This document shows positions 8,551 through 16,073 of a DNA stretch of 64,000 nt, one piece after another (position 1 is the stretch's first letter; each line of letters starts with the position of its first letter). The stretch is from the NCBI GenBank assembly GCA_017519405.1, contig JAFWSH010000033.1, forward strand, positions 1-64,000. The letters are read 5' to 3'. The stretch is from Clostridia bacterium. GTDB taxonomy: Bacteria > Bacillota > Clostridia > Christensenellales > Aristaeellaceae. Position numbers and translations under genes: made by a program. The notes beneath the pieces are model-generated. The model made no database searches, was not told the DNA's origin, and saw only the letters and a program-made list of their open reading frames with translations.

Positions 8551-9684
8551 ATGGGCCTGTCATTTAACAATATCCAGCTGCGACTCCCCGGAACTTTTGA
8601 TCCGGAAGCGATTGTCGCACGGCTGACGGCTGACAAAGGCTTAACTCCCGTTGAAAGTATGGACGAAGCTGATGTCCGGATCCTGGTGCTGAAACAGCCA
8701 GGCAGCCAGTGGGTAACCATCGCATCTGATTTGTTTGATACGGATCCGGAAGCAGCAGACAGCTTGTCACGGGATCTGGCACAAGCGTTCGGCACCCCTG
8801 TTTTAGTGGTCGGCTGCTTTGACAGTGACTATCTGTACCTCAATCTGGTTGATCCTGCACACAGCGTCGACGCATGGGCTGCGACCGGCCGCTTCCCTGG
8901 GGAACACGCGCCGCGCCGGAGCAATTTCACCCGCTGGAATGGCTATGTGGCCGATGTGGAGCGGCTCCGGCAGCTGATGCGTCAGCGCCGTGTTTTTGCG
9001 GAGGACTGCCTGCCGGAGGCCGCGCGGCTTCTGGATATCCCAGTGGAGCAGCTTTCCTGCCTGCCGGAGGATGATCATATGGCAGGCGCGGAGACGAGGG
9101 TTTTCCTCCTCCGCGCAGACGGCAGCACAGGCATCACAGAGCCGCCGCGCTTTGAGGCAGGCATGCATGGCCTGCATTATCATCTGGGCGCCGGAGCGGT
9201 TCTGGTGTCCTTCCTCAATATGGGCGGAGCCTCCAGGGGCGTCGGTGTTGCGTTTGGCGGCCCATGTCTTGACCGCCGAAGGGTCAGAATCGAGCGGGTG
9301 CACTTCCAGACCCATGATCGCAAGGGCGAGTGGGTGCTGACCCCCGTCGAACTCAACGAGACAACAGACGCAAATGGCCGCTCTTGGATGTATGGGGAAT
9401 GCCCGTCCCTGCCCATCCCCGAAGCGATACCGGACACGCTGGCGCCTAGGGCCAGGCAGGAAAAGGAATTCCAGCGCAAGATCGGCGTCCGGTTTTCTGC
9501 GGGCAATCATCCCAACAAGCTGCGGGAGATCGACACCGATGACGATATGTACATCGTCTTGATCCCGCTGGCCAACAAGGCCGGTCAGACAGGCGTCTGT
9601 CTGAAATCGCCGGGCTCCTTCGCGTCATGGTTTGACAACCCGGGCGGTCAGGAAAGCAGAGGGCAAGAGGAAGCTGACAATTGA
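8551..9684 (+). CDS. Cytosolic protein of unknown function (immunity-like?)
   Basis: This encodes 377 residues with no signal peptide and no membrane segment. ATG 8551 lies 8 bases after GGGAGGAG, which is the end of WG remnant 1; an upstream in-frame ATG-like start at 8464 would read through that remnant and is rejected. The N-terminal 110 residues look like a compact alpha/beta domain (ADVRILVLKQPGSQWVTIAS, then VLVVGCFDSDYLYL). The sequence continues through FTRWNGYVADVERLRQLM. A cytosolic, non-enzymatic-looking protein among secreted ones could be an immunity-type or accessory protein, but I have no family match. Confidence 0.65.
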   Translation: MGLSFNNIQLRLPGTFDPEAIVARLTADKGLTPVESMDEADVRILVLKQPGSQWVTIASDLFDTDPEAADSLSRDLAQAFGTPVLVVGCFDSDYLYLNLVDPAHSVDAWAATGRFPGEHAPRRSNFTRWNGYVADVERLRQLMRQRRVFAEDCLPEAARLLDIPVEQLSCLPEDDHMAGAETRVFLLRADGSTGITEPPRFEAGMHGLHYHLGAGAVLVSFLNMGGASRGVGVAFGGPCLDRRRVRIERVHFQTHDRKGEWVLTPVELNETTDANGRSWMYGECPSLPIPEAIPDTLAPRARQEKEFQRKIGVRFSAGNHPNKLREIDTDDDMYIVLIPLANKAGQTGVCLKSPGSFASWFDNPGGQESRGQEEADN

Positions 9685-9725
9685 TGCACATTGATCACAG
9701 CGGGGTTGTGGTGTGGGAGGAGTGA
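9684..9725 (+). pseudogene. WG-repeat C-terminal remnant 2
   Basis: Thirteen codons read MHIDHSGVVVWEE and then TGA, matching the end of remnant 1 (MYIDHSGAVVWEE). The stop overlaps the ATG of the next gene (TGATG). The VWEE codons again supply GGGAGGAG as its ribosome binding site. The upstream part of the WG repeat is missing, so the break lies at the same LM/YID point seen at the third copy. Confidence 0.55.
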
Positions 9726-11116
9726 TGAACATGAAACGCCTGATGCTGGCTTGGGTGATGGTGCTTTGCTTGATGCCACTGGGCGGATGGGCAGAAGTTT
9801 CCGCTGATGATGCCATGATTGAAGTGCCTTACAGCAAAAATGGTGTGGAGGAATTCATGCCAGCCTTCGCATTGACTCATCCGAATGGAATCGGTTGGGG
9901 CTACCATACGGAAGAAGCTTACTGCTACAATGTCACGCCGATCAGCGTGGCCGAAGAGACGGATATCCGGATTTTCAAATTCAGCGACTCCGGTGCCAGT
10001 TATGCCTTTGTTGACAGCGCTGTCTATGACTTGTGCGAGTACTTCGGCGGGTATGGCTTCCTGAATGCAATCCCATGGGATTATGACATGGACGGTCAGA
10101 TGGATTTGCTGTTGGCCAGCAGTTGGGGTTCCGGGATTTCACGCTCGGAGATCTCCGTATTCAACCGGGCCACGAAGACTTCCACCTGTATCTACTCGAC
10201 TTTGTACGAAGAAGATCCGCAAGTGGACTTGATCGTTGTACGCACTGACCAGCCGCCCGCCTCCGGTCTTGATGCTGTTTCTGGAGTCATGCTTTATCAG
10301 GTTCGAGTGCCGCACCCGGAAGATTACAACTTTGTCCGACTCCGTTATGATGTCATTGGGGAGTACCAGCCGACCTTGCCTCTCAGTTTTCACAAAGCGG
10401 AATTGGATGCTGATGCTGCCGCCTGTCTGCTGGGCAGATGGTACTGTGAGCTGGATGAATTCGGCGTCACATTTGGCATCGCCATTACTTTTGCTGACGA
10501 TGGCACTGTGATCTTTTGCCTGATTGATCCCTCCAATAACCAGTACGAGGATAAAACCGCGGCACAGTACCGGGTCGGTGAAAACAGTTTGAGTCTGGAA
10601 TCAGATGGGGAAACCGTAACAACCGCGTTCACAGTCACAGATGATGAGCTTCTGCTGGCCATTTACGGTATGGAAATCATGCCATTCAGAAAATTGTCCG
10701 GTGAGGAACTTGCATGGTTTGAATCGCTGCAGCCCAAATATCTGCCCGGAGACATCTCACAAGTGACCATCGATTACGGGAAATCAGAACACTTCACTCA
10801 TGAGCAGATGGATGCGGTAATAGCAGTAATCAAAGACAGGTTTTTGGACTGGTACAACTGTGAACTGCACAGCATCGCCTATACGTCTGATGAACGATCT
10901 GCAAGCGAATACCAGTATTATGCAGGATCCGAGAGCCGCAAGACGGGGAAGAACTATGTGGACGGCATTGTATTCATTTCTTCCTTCCATTCTGCTGCGG
11001 AGGATGAAGAGTACCCAGGATCCGGTCTCAATCCAGATCAGGAATACATAGGATGGAGCTGGATTCTGCTGCAAACAGAGGAAGGCCAATGGGAACTGAT
11101 CACATGGGGATACTGA
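9725..11116 (+). CDS. Secreted protein: FG-GAP-like domain plus lipocalin-like domain
   Basis: This encodes 463 residues from ATG 9725; the second ATG at 9731 is better spaced from GGGAGGAG and equally possible. The signal peptide (MNMKRLMLAWVMVLCLMPLG) ends GWAEV. Residues about 60-180 contain NVTPISVAEETDIRIFKF and an acidic loop WDYDMDGQMDLL followed by ASSWGSG, resembling a calcium-binding FG-GAP/VCBS blade. The same block recurs in the gene at 13665. Residues about 235-330 (LLGRWYCELDEFG, then FADDGTV) look like the lipocalin-like GxW domain found elsewhere in the array. The C-terminal 130 residues are unrecognised. Confidence 0.75.
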   Translation: MNMKRLMLAWVMVLCLMPLGGWAEVSADDAMIEVPYSKNGVEEFMPAFALTHPNGIGWGYHTEEAYCYNVTPISVAEETDIRIFKFSDSGASYAFVDSAVYDLCEYFGGYGFLNAIPWDYDMDGQMDLLLASSWGSGISRSEISVFNRATKTSTCIYSTLYEEDPQVDLIVVRTDQPPASGLDAVSGVMLYQVRVPHPEDYNFVRLRYDVIGEYQPTLPLSFHKAELDADAAACLLGRWYCELDEFGVTFGIAITFADDGTVIFCLIDPSNNQYEDKTAAQYRVGENSLSLESDGETVTTAFTVTDDELLLAIYGMEIMPFRKLSGEELAWFESLQPKYLPGDISQVTIDYGKSEHFTHEQMDAVIAVIKDRFLDWYNCELHSIAYTSDERSASEYQYYAGSESRKTGKNYVDGIVFISSFHSAAEDEEYPGSGLNPDQEYIGWSWILLQTEEGQWELITWGY

Positions 11117-11243
11117 TCAAGGATCCGGCCGGACCCCGAACAGCCTCACAAGCGGAAACGTTATAGACGGAGACAATAAAACCATTTGTCAATGCTGTTA
11201 ATCTCTATCTTAGAATGACTGATCCGGTCTGACGAAGGAGAAG

Positions 11244-11765
11244 ATGCCTGTGAACCCTGCTTGCATGGAGCAATGGAAGGAGCTCTATTCTCCGGATTGC
11301 CGCAACGGCCTGTTCCTTCATTTTGAGCGCGATGTGCATGGCTATGTCCGGGACTGGCTGTGCGAATATGCGCGGTGGCTGCGGAGGAAATATCCTTTTC
11401 CTGTTCGAATTCATGTCTACTGCAGATTCGGAAATCAGGTGCCATGCCGGTATAATCCCCCGGCGCCCAGCGTCTATTTCATCCCGGATGACCGGAACTG
11501 CTATTCCAACATCCTCCTAGCCTGTGGATCATTCCGCGACGGCGAACCGGTTTCACCTGAGATGTGGGAGGAAACCCAGCGAATCATGTACAGGTTTTCG
11601 CGCCACATCATGCACTACTTTCAGTTTATCAACGGCCGATGGAACCCCGACGAGCGTGGTGAGCGGGTCCTGGAGTGGCAGGCTTCCTATTATGCGAAAC
11701 GGGTACTGGAGCAGTTTCTGGACGAAAGCGATGATGAAGATGTGAAAGAGGAGGCATCGACATGA
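11244..11765 (+). CDS. Small cytosolic protein of unknown function
   Basis: This encodes 173 residues with no signal peptide. GAAGGAGAAG precedes ATG 11244. The protein is rich in aromatic residues and Arg (VRDWLCEYARWLRRKYPFPV, then VYFIPDDRN), which suggests a small nucleic-acid- or protein-binding alpha/beta fold, but I recognise no family. The stop overlaps the ATG of the following gene (ATGA), giving translational coupling to a secreted partner. The 127-bp gap upstream has no convincing promoter. Confidence 0.65.
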   Translation: MPVNPACMEQWKELYSPDCRNGLFLHFERDVHGYVRDWLCEYARWLRRKYPFPVRIHVYCRFGNQVPCRYNPPAPSVYFIPDDRNCYSNILLACGSFRDGEPVSPEMWEETQRIMYRFSRHIMHYFQFINGRWNPDERGERVLEWQASYYAKRVLEQFLDESDDEDVKEEAST

Positions 11766-12214
11766 AACGCCTGATGCTGGTTTGGGTGATGATCCTGTGC
11801 CTGGTGCCGCTGGTCAGTCTCGCATCCGGAGACAGCCTTGTGCCAGCATCGGCTGAGGAGTTTATTCTATCGCACATTTTGCCCGGGTATTGGGAGATCT
11901 GGGCCGGCGGAGGATCGGAAGGATTCTTTTTCCGGGATGATGGCACCGTGACGGTGTTCCGTTACGACTCGACCTCCTATGAAACCACATGGCAGTTGAA
12001 TAAGGCTACTGATTTGCAGAAACAGGAGATCTGGAGCCATCCGCAGCTTGTGCTTCAAGTAGGAGAGAACACATATGGGATCCATCTTGAACTGGAAGGA
12101 CTCACGGTGAACGGCGGGGAACGAATCTCTGAAATTCCATGGTCGTTCTCTCTCACCATTGGCGAGGGCGGCGGCGGTTATATTCGACCACGTCAATCGG
12201 ACAGATTGAATTGA
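11762..12214 (+). CDS. Small secreted lipocalin-like protein
   Basis: This encodes 150 residues. The leader MKRLMLVWVMILCLVPL is the second array type and ends SLASGD. The mature part begins HILPGYWEIW and continues FFFRDDGTVTVFRY, the G.W...DG(T) strand pattern of the lipocalin-like domains in this array. The C-terminus (YIRPRQSDRLN) looks abnormal: the DNA TATATTCGACCAC resembles the TATATCGACCAC of the WG remnants with one extra T, so the end of this gene may have been made by fusion into such a scrap. The start overlaps the previous stop by 4 bp. Confidence 0.65.
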   Translation: MKRLMLVWVMILCLVPLVSLASGDSLVPASAEEFILSHILPGYWEIWAGGGSEGFFFRDDGTVTVFRYDSTSYETTWQLNKATDLQKQEIWSHPQLVLQVGENTYGIHLELEGLTVNGGERISEIPWSFSLTIGEGGGGYIRPRQSDRLN

Positions 12215-12225
12215 TTGAAGGAGCG

Positions 12226-12267
12226 ATGACCATGAAACGCCTGATGCTGGTTTGGGTGATGATATAA
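12226..12267 (+). pseudogene. Orphan leader cassette (truncated signal peptide)
   Basis: GAAGGAGCG, ATGACC and then the array's leader core encode only MTMKRLMLVWVMI before TAA at 12265. The DNA matches the leaders at 5969 and 11762 up to GTGATGAT and then diverges. It is a leader with its own ribosome binding site and no mature gene, most simply the scar of a deletion or recombination that removed the body. Confidence 0.6.
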
Positions 12268-12333
12268 AAACGCTTGTACTTGGTCCATTCTGATACATTG
12301 CCCCCGCACAACTTTGGAAGGAGAAATTTGGAA

Positions 12334-13086
12334 ATGAACAAGATCACAGTCCTTGTTCTGGTACTGGCTCTCGCCCTGACGCTGACTGCTTCCGCAGAGT
12401 CAATGGATCTCACCGGCACTTGGGTGCTGGAGAAGGTCCTCATGGAGGATACTGAGCTCAACCCCGCCGTATTGGGAATTTCTATTACCCTTGAACTGAA
12501 GGATGACGGAACCTTTGTGTTTTCTGGCTCCACACGTGAAACTGATACAGAAAATACCGATCAGAACATCGTTGGTACCTGGGCCATAGAGAATGACTTC
12601 CTTGCGCTCACAAACCGGGAGGACAGTTCCGTTATCAACGGTAGCTATTCAGCCGAGGATGACAGGCTGGTTATCTCGGATGAGATGTCTACCATCGTCC
12701 TGGGCCGGGAGGGCGAGGTTGTTGTGGAAGGTCCCGAACTCCCGCCCTCCCCCGTAGCTGCAGAAGGCGAGGAAGCCTTCTTCGGTACATGGAGAATGTG
12801 TGCAACCAGTTTCAGCGGGATTTATCTCCCCCTGCCTGACAATGAAACGAACGAGACGCTAATCCTGAATAGCGGCACATGTATCATGATCGTTAAGGAT
12901 CCAAATACCGGCGAGTTCGTTGAAACTGTTCTGAATACCCGGTTTATGGATGGTAGTTTGGGCCTCTACAATTACGAATACAGCTACGATGTGGCGACGC
13001 CGGGCACTTTGTGGCTGACGGACGCCGGCACTCTCTGTCTGACCACGGATTATGATTTTACCTACTACTTTTCCAAGGTTGAGTGA
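12334..13086 (+). CDS. Secreted protein with two lipocalin-like domains
   Basis: This encodes 250 residues. ATG 12334 follows GGAAGGAG; an earlier in-frame ATG at 12274 lies before it and is rejected. The leader MNKITVLVLVLALALTLTAS ends ASAES and is not of either shared leader type. Two similar modules follow: residues about 25-130 (MDLTGTWVLEKV, then LKDDGTFVFSG) and about 155-250 (AFFGTWRMCATSFSGIYLPL, then LWLTDAGTLCL). Both have the GTW opening strand and a late DGT/AGT strand of a lipocalin-like barrel. The binding partner is unknown. Confidence 0.72.
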   Translation: MNKITVLVLVLALALTLTASAESMDLTGTWVLEKVLMEDTELNPAVLGISITLELKDDGTFVFSGSTRETDTENTDQNIVGTWAIENDFLALTNREDSSVINGSYSAEDDRLVISDEMSTIVLGREGEVVVEGPELPPSPVAAEGEEAFFGTWRMCATSFSGIYLPLPDNETNETLILNSGTCIMIVKDPNTGEFVETVLNTRFMDGSLGLYNYEYSYDVATPGTLWLTDAGTLCLTTDYDFTYYFSKVE

Positions 13087-13115
13087 GCGGTAGCGCGATA
13101 GAAGGAGTCTAACTT

Positions 13116-13619
13116 ATGGAATTCAAACAAGAATTGGTGACAATAGCACCATCTGCGTTTTCAGAGACAAGGAGACGCTTTCTTTGCTCGTTCGTTGATG
13201 ATGAAGAATTCATACAGTTTGCAATGTCTTCGACATACAACGGACGAAGAAAAGAGAATTTCTTTCATGATGGATCAGGATTGATTTGGGAGCATTTTTC
13301 CCCACACAAGCGTTCAATTTCTAACAGAACCAAGGCTTTACAATATCTCAATGCATTGGGAAGAAGGGAAATAATGATGCTGACCGATGCAATCAACGGA
13401 AGAATCGCTGATGAAAACAGTCCAGTGTTCCTCGTTTCTCGTGATTTGATACAGGAGATATCAGATACGTATCCTTTCTTCTGGAACCTCTATCTCTTTG
13501 ATAACACCTATCAATGGTACGTTGCAATAACAGATGAGAACATCGGAGATTCTGGTGAGACACTGAGCTTCGCTTATGGAATTGACCAGATAATGCAGGA
13601 TTCAAAAGAGAAAAGCTAA
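13116..13619 (+). CDS. AT-rich small cytosolic protein, probably recently acquired
   Basis: This encodes 167 residues without signal peptide or membrane segment. GAAGGAGTC precedes ATG 13116. Codon use is clearly more AT-rich than in any neighbour (many AAA, ATT and TTT codons), which suggests transfer. Visible motifs such as FLCSFVDDEEFIQF and FFWNLYLFDNTYQWYVAI resemble the aromatic, acidic style of small immunity proteins, but no family match is claimed. It ends at AAAAGCTAATG, exactly where WG remnant 3 begins. Confidence 0.65.
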   Translation: MEFKQELVTIAPSAFSETRRRFLCSFVDDEEFIQFAMSSTYNGRRKENFFHDGSGLIWEHFSPHKRSISNRTKALQYLNALGRREIMMLTDAINGRIADENSPVFLVSRDLIQEISDTYPFFWNLYLFDNTYQWYVAITDENIGDSGETLSFAYGIDQIMQDSKEKS

Positions 13620-13656
13620 TGTATATCGACCACAGCGAGCTGCGGTGTGGGAGGAG
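13613..13656 (+). pseudogene. WG-repeat C-terminal remnant 3
   Basis: AAG CTA ATG TAT ATC GAC CAC AGC reads KLMYIDHS, as in remnant 1. The following GAGCTGCGGTGTGGGAGGAG is the GGGGCTGTGGTGTGGGAGGAG segment with a base lost. It overlaps the stop of the AT-rich gene, and its GGGAGGAG serves as ribosome binding site for the gene at 13665. Confidence 0.5.
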
Positions 13657-13664
13657 CGTGCAGA

Positions 13665-14765
13665 ATGACAGAATCCATCATTCCCAACGGAACAAAACAC
13701 CACGACGACAAAGGCTTGGCAGAAGGCTCCTGGAAAGGCATGAAGAAGCGCCTGGAGACGGACATGCTCTGCGAGGTTCTGCGGGGACATGTTTGGTCAA
13801 TCATTCCCGTACTGCTGCTGGTGATGATTGTAACAACTTCTTGTGCCTCCGTTGTATTGCCGCCGCAAAAAGGCAACTATTTCGTGGAAGGCGTGGAGAT
13901 ATTTCCCAACGGACTGCAAGTGAGTATCGAGTATACAAACTCAGGCATCTACATTGCCAGGACGTCTTCCTCAATCCAGGACAGGCAGTTGAACCTGTGC
14001 TTCTATCCCATGTGGATCAATCCGCTGACGAGCCCTGAGGACATCCAACATGAATTCAGGTTTCGGGTGGACGCCGGTCTCTACGACCGTGTGGCGGTCA
14101 AATTCCGTGATGGTGATGAGCTCATATGGGAGGCCAATGAAGAGCCGAACGTGGTTGTGAAACACTTTGGCCGTGAAGGCGTGGACGAACTGCTGGCGAT
14201 CACCGGGCCGATCGAGGGTGAATCGCTCCTGCAGGGCGCAGATTTCAGCCCGGAGACCTGCTTCAATGTGACGCCGGAGCGGGTGGCTGAGGAGACGGAC
14301 ATCCGAATTTTCAAGTTTTCTGAGACAGCCACATCCATCGCACTATTTGCCGATGGTGGACATGGTGAGATTTGCAGAAGCTTCGGAGGATGGGGATTTA
14401 TGGATGCCGTCCCGTGGGATTATGATCACGATGGAATGACCGATCTGGTCATCCTGTCCTCTTGGGGGTCCGGACTGCACCGGGCAGAGGTTTCTGTCTT
14501 CAACCGCAGAGAGATGAAATCAACCGTCATTTATGACACGGCAGATGAAGTGGACTTTCTCTGGCAAGGAGACCTCTGCATCAGTGAAATCACCGTCGAA
14601 GAATCACCGGACGGAACGGAGATCACTGCGGTCAGGTTCAGCAAGGCAACAGATGTCCTTGACACCGGCGAGTGCATGCAATACAGGGTGCTGGGGCATC
14701 ACGGATCCGTTGTGCTGGAAAACGGACATCTGGTGTATCACAAAGAACAGGAGATCTCACGATAA
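13665..14765 (+). CDS. Membrane-anchored or lipoprotein FG-GAP-like paralogue
   Basis: This encodes 366 residues from ATG 13665, 8 bases after GGGAGGAG; a later ATG at 13740 is possible. A hydrophobic segment (SIIPVLLLVMIVTTSCAS) lies at about residues 45-62 and could be a membrane anchor or, with the later start, a lipoprotein signal ending in C. Residues about 200-300 (NVTPERVAEETDIRIFKF, then PWDYDHDGMTDLVI and SSWGSG) are clearly paralogous to the gene at 9725, including the acidic D-D-DG-D loop. The N-terminal domain differs from the 9725 product, and the lipocalin-like C-terminus is absent here. Confidence 0.72.
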   Translation: MTESIIPNGTKHHDDKGLAEGSWKGMKKRLETDMLCEVLRGHVWSIIPVLLLVMIVTTSCASVVLPPQKGNYFVEGVEIFPNGLQVSIEYTNSGIYIARTSSSIQDRQLNLCFYPMWINPLTSPEDIQHEFRFRVDAGLYDRVAVKFRDGDELIWEANEEPNVVVKHFGREGVDELLAITGPIEGESLLQGADFSPETCFNVTPERVAEETDIRIFKFSETATSIALFADGGHGEICRSFGGWGFMDAVPWDYDHDGMTDLVILSSWGSGLHRAEVSVFNRREMKSTVIYDTADEVDFLWQGDLCISEITVEESPDGTEITAVRFSKATDVLDTGECMQYRVLGHHGSVVLENGHLVYHKEQEISR

Positions 14766-14903
14766 AGACGAATCCTATCAGGTCGAAAACGGCAGGATCA
14801 GATTCGACCCGGATAACGTGAAAAAGCGTTGGTATGCGTTTTCTGTTACACTGATAACAATGGGCATGGGTGCATGTCTGAACAGGAGGCTTGACCATCT
14901 GAA

Positions 14904-15485
14904 ATGAAAAAGATCATCATCATCGGAGTTTCTGTCGTCACCTTTTTGGGCGTTGTTTTCCTGTGCATCCTGTTTTACCATCCTGCACCCGTCTATCACT
15001 TTTCCGCAGAGGAATACGGGAAATGGACGCCGGCAACCAGGGCATCCCTGGAGCAGAACCAGCTGCTGCTTCCGGGAGAAAAGGATATTCCGGACATTCT
15101 TGAATACGACGCAGACCAGTTCCCGGAGGATATGCGGCCGGCCATGTACTGCATAGCCTGCAGGATCCAGCCGGCCAATGGCATCGAAGGATGGATGAAC
15201 CGCTGCGTACAAGCCGGCTATCAGCGGATGGCGAAAGGCGATCATGTCCTCTTCACGACAGAGCGCACGCTGGACAGCGTTCGTGAATTATGCAACAATG
15301 ACGTGCTGGATGGAAACATGTTGTGCTTTTCCTTTGTCGAATTTGATGAAGCGGACCAGACAATCCTGTTCGTTGCTGCTGAATTTGAAGATGCACTTGA
15401 TACGCCAAGCTCGTGGTTCAATCACTATCTGTTTACTTTCATAAACGTAAGCCCGGATCCGGTAGCGATTCAGCCCAACATGTGA
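14904..15485 (+). CDS. Single-pass membrane protein of unknown function
   Basis: This encodes 193 residues. An N-terminal helix (IIIIGVSVVTFLGVVFLCIL) anchors an extracellular domain containing YHFSAEEYGKWTPATRASLE and an N-terminal Cys pair. No family is recognised. AACAGGAGG lies about 13 bases before the ATG, a long spacing. The 138 bp upstream (14766-14903) hold an open stretch reading SYQVENGRIRFDPDNVKKRW with no start of its own; it may be another gene scrap. Confidence 0.6.
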   Translation: MKKIIIIGVSVVTFLGVVFLCILFYHPAPVYHFSAEEYGKWTPATRASLEQNQLLLPGEKDIPDILEYDADQFPEDMRPAMYCIACRIQPANGIEGWMNRCVQAGYQRMAKGDHVLFTTERTLDSVRELCNNDVLDGNMLCFSFVEFDEADQTILFVAAEFEDALDTPSSWFNHYLFTFINVSPDPVAIQPNM

Positions 15486-15551
15486 GGATAAACAGATGGA
15501 GGTTGATTAAACGGTGGCGCTACATTCGCAGATAGTGTATAATCATATTCG

Positions 15552-15574
15552 GAACATGCAGATATGTTCTGTTT
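15552..15574 (+). terminator. Weak hairpin with T-run, possible terminator or attenuator
   Basis: GAACAT, loop GCAGAT, then ATGTTC, followed by TGTTTTT. A TATAAT lies just upstream at 15538-15543 but has no good -35. The hairpin falls between the small-gene array and the DUF4132 unit. The stem is only 6 bp. Confidence 0.3.
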
Positions 15575-15634
15575 TTCTGGACGCTAAAGGAATATCATCA
15601 AGGAATGGGCAGAGAAGACTTCGGGGGATATGCC

Positions 15635-16051
15635 ATGATCATTCATGTGAATACCTACAGCATTGGCAATAAACGCACGGATATAAGACCTTTCCCTATG
15701 GATCTGAAGGGGGCACCGAAAACACTTCGTGACCTCCTTGTTCAGTGCGTGGAAGCCTGTGTGGAACATCAGCACCAGAGGATCAATCACCCCCAGAAAA
15801 GAGTCTTTTCCCAGGAGGAATTGGACAACATGGCCCGAGTAGGCCGGATCGCATTCGGGATCGACTGGAATGGCACCCCGGCAGACCCGGCAAAGGCAGT
15901 GGAGACTGCCTTGCAGGCATATAAAGACGGGCTTTTCCGGGTTTTCCAGAACGACGGCGAGATCTCCGGTTTGGATACGCCACTATCTATCACAGAAGGC
16001 GATACCCTGACTTTCATCCGCCTGACCATGCTGTCGGGAGGCGGCTGGTGA
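15635..16051 (+). CDS. Small partner protein of the DUF4132 gene
   Basis: This encodes 138 residues from ATG 15635 (GGGGGAT upstream); the ATG at 15605 has no ribosome binding site. It is cytosolic with no signal peptide. It begins MIIHVNTYSIGNKRTDIRPF and contains VGRIAFGIDWNGTPADPAKA, with a compact beta-rich C-terminus ending FIRLTMLSGGGW. I recall similar short proteins next to large DUF4132 proteins in Clostridia, so a shared complex is plausible, but this is recollection and not a computed match. Only 22 bp separate it from the next gene. Confidence 0.6.
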   Translation: MIIHVNTYSIGNKRTDIRPFPMDLKGAPKTLRDLLVQCVEACVEHQHQRINHPQKRVFSQEELDNMARVGRIAFGIDWNGTPADPAKAVETALQAYKDGLFRVFQNDGEISGLDTPLSITEGDTLTFIRLTMLSGGGW

Positions 16052-16073
16052 ACGACACCGGAAGGAGGTAGCC

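Noticed and set aside
15538..15543. TATAAT as a promoter of the DUF4132 unit
   Set aside because: There is no acceptable -35 at 16-18 bp and no TGn extension, so it is not listed as a promoter.
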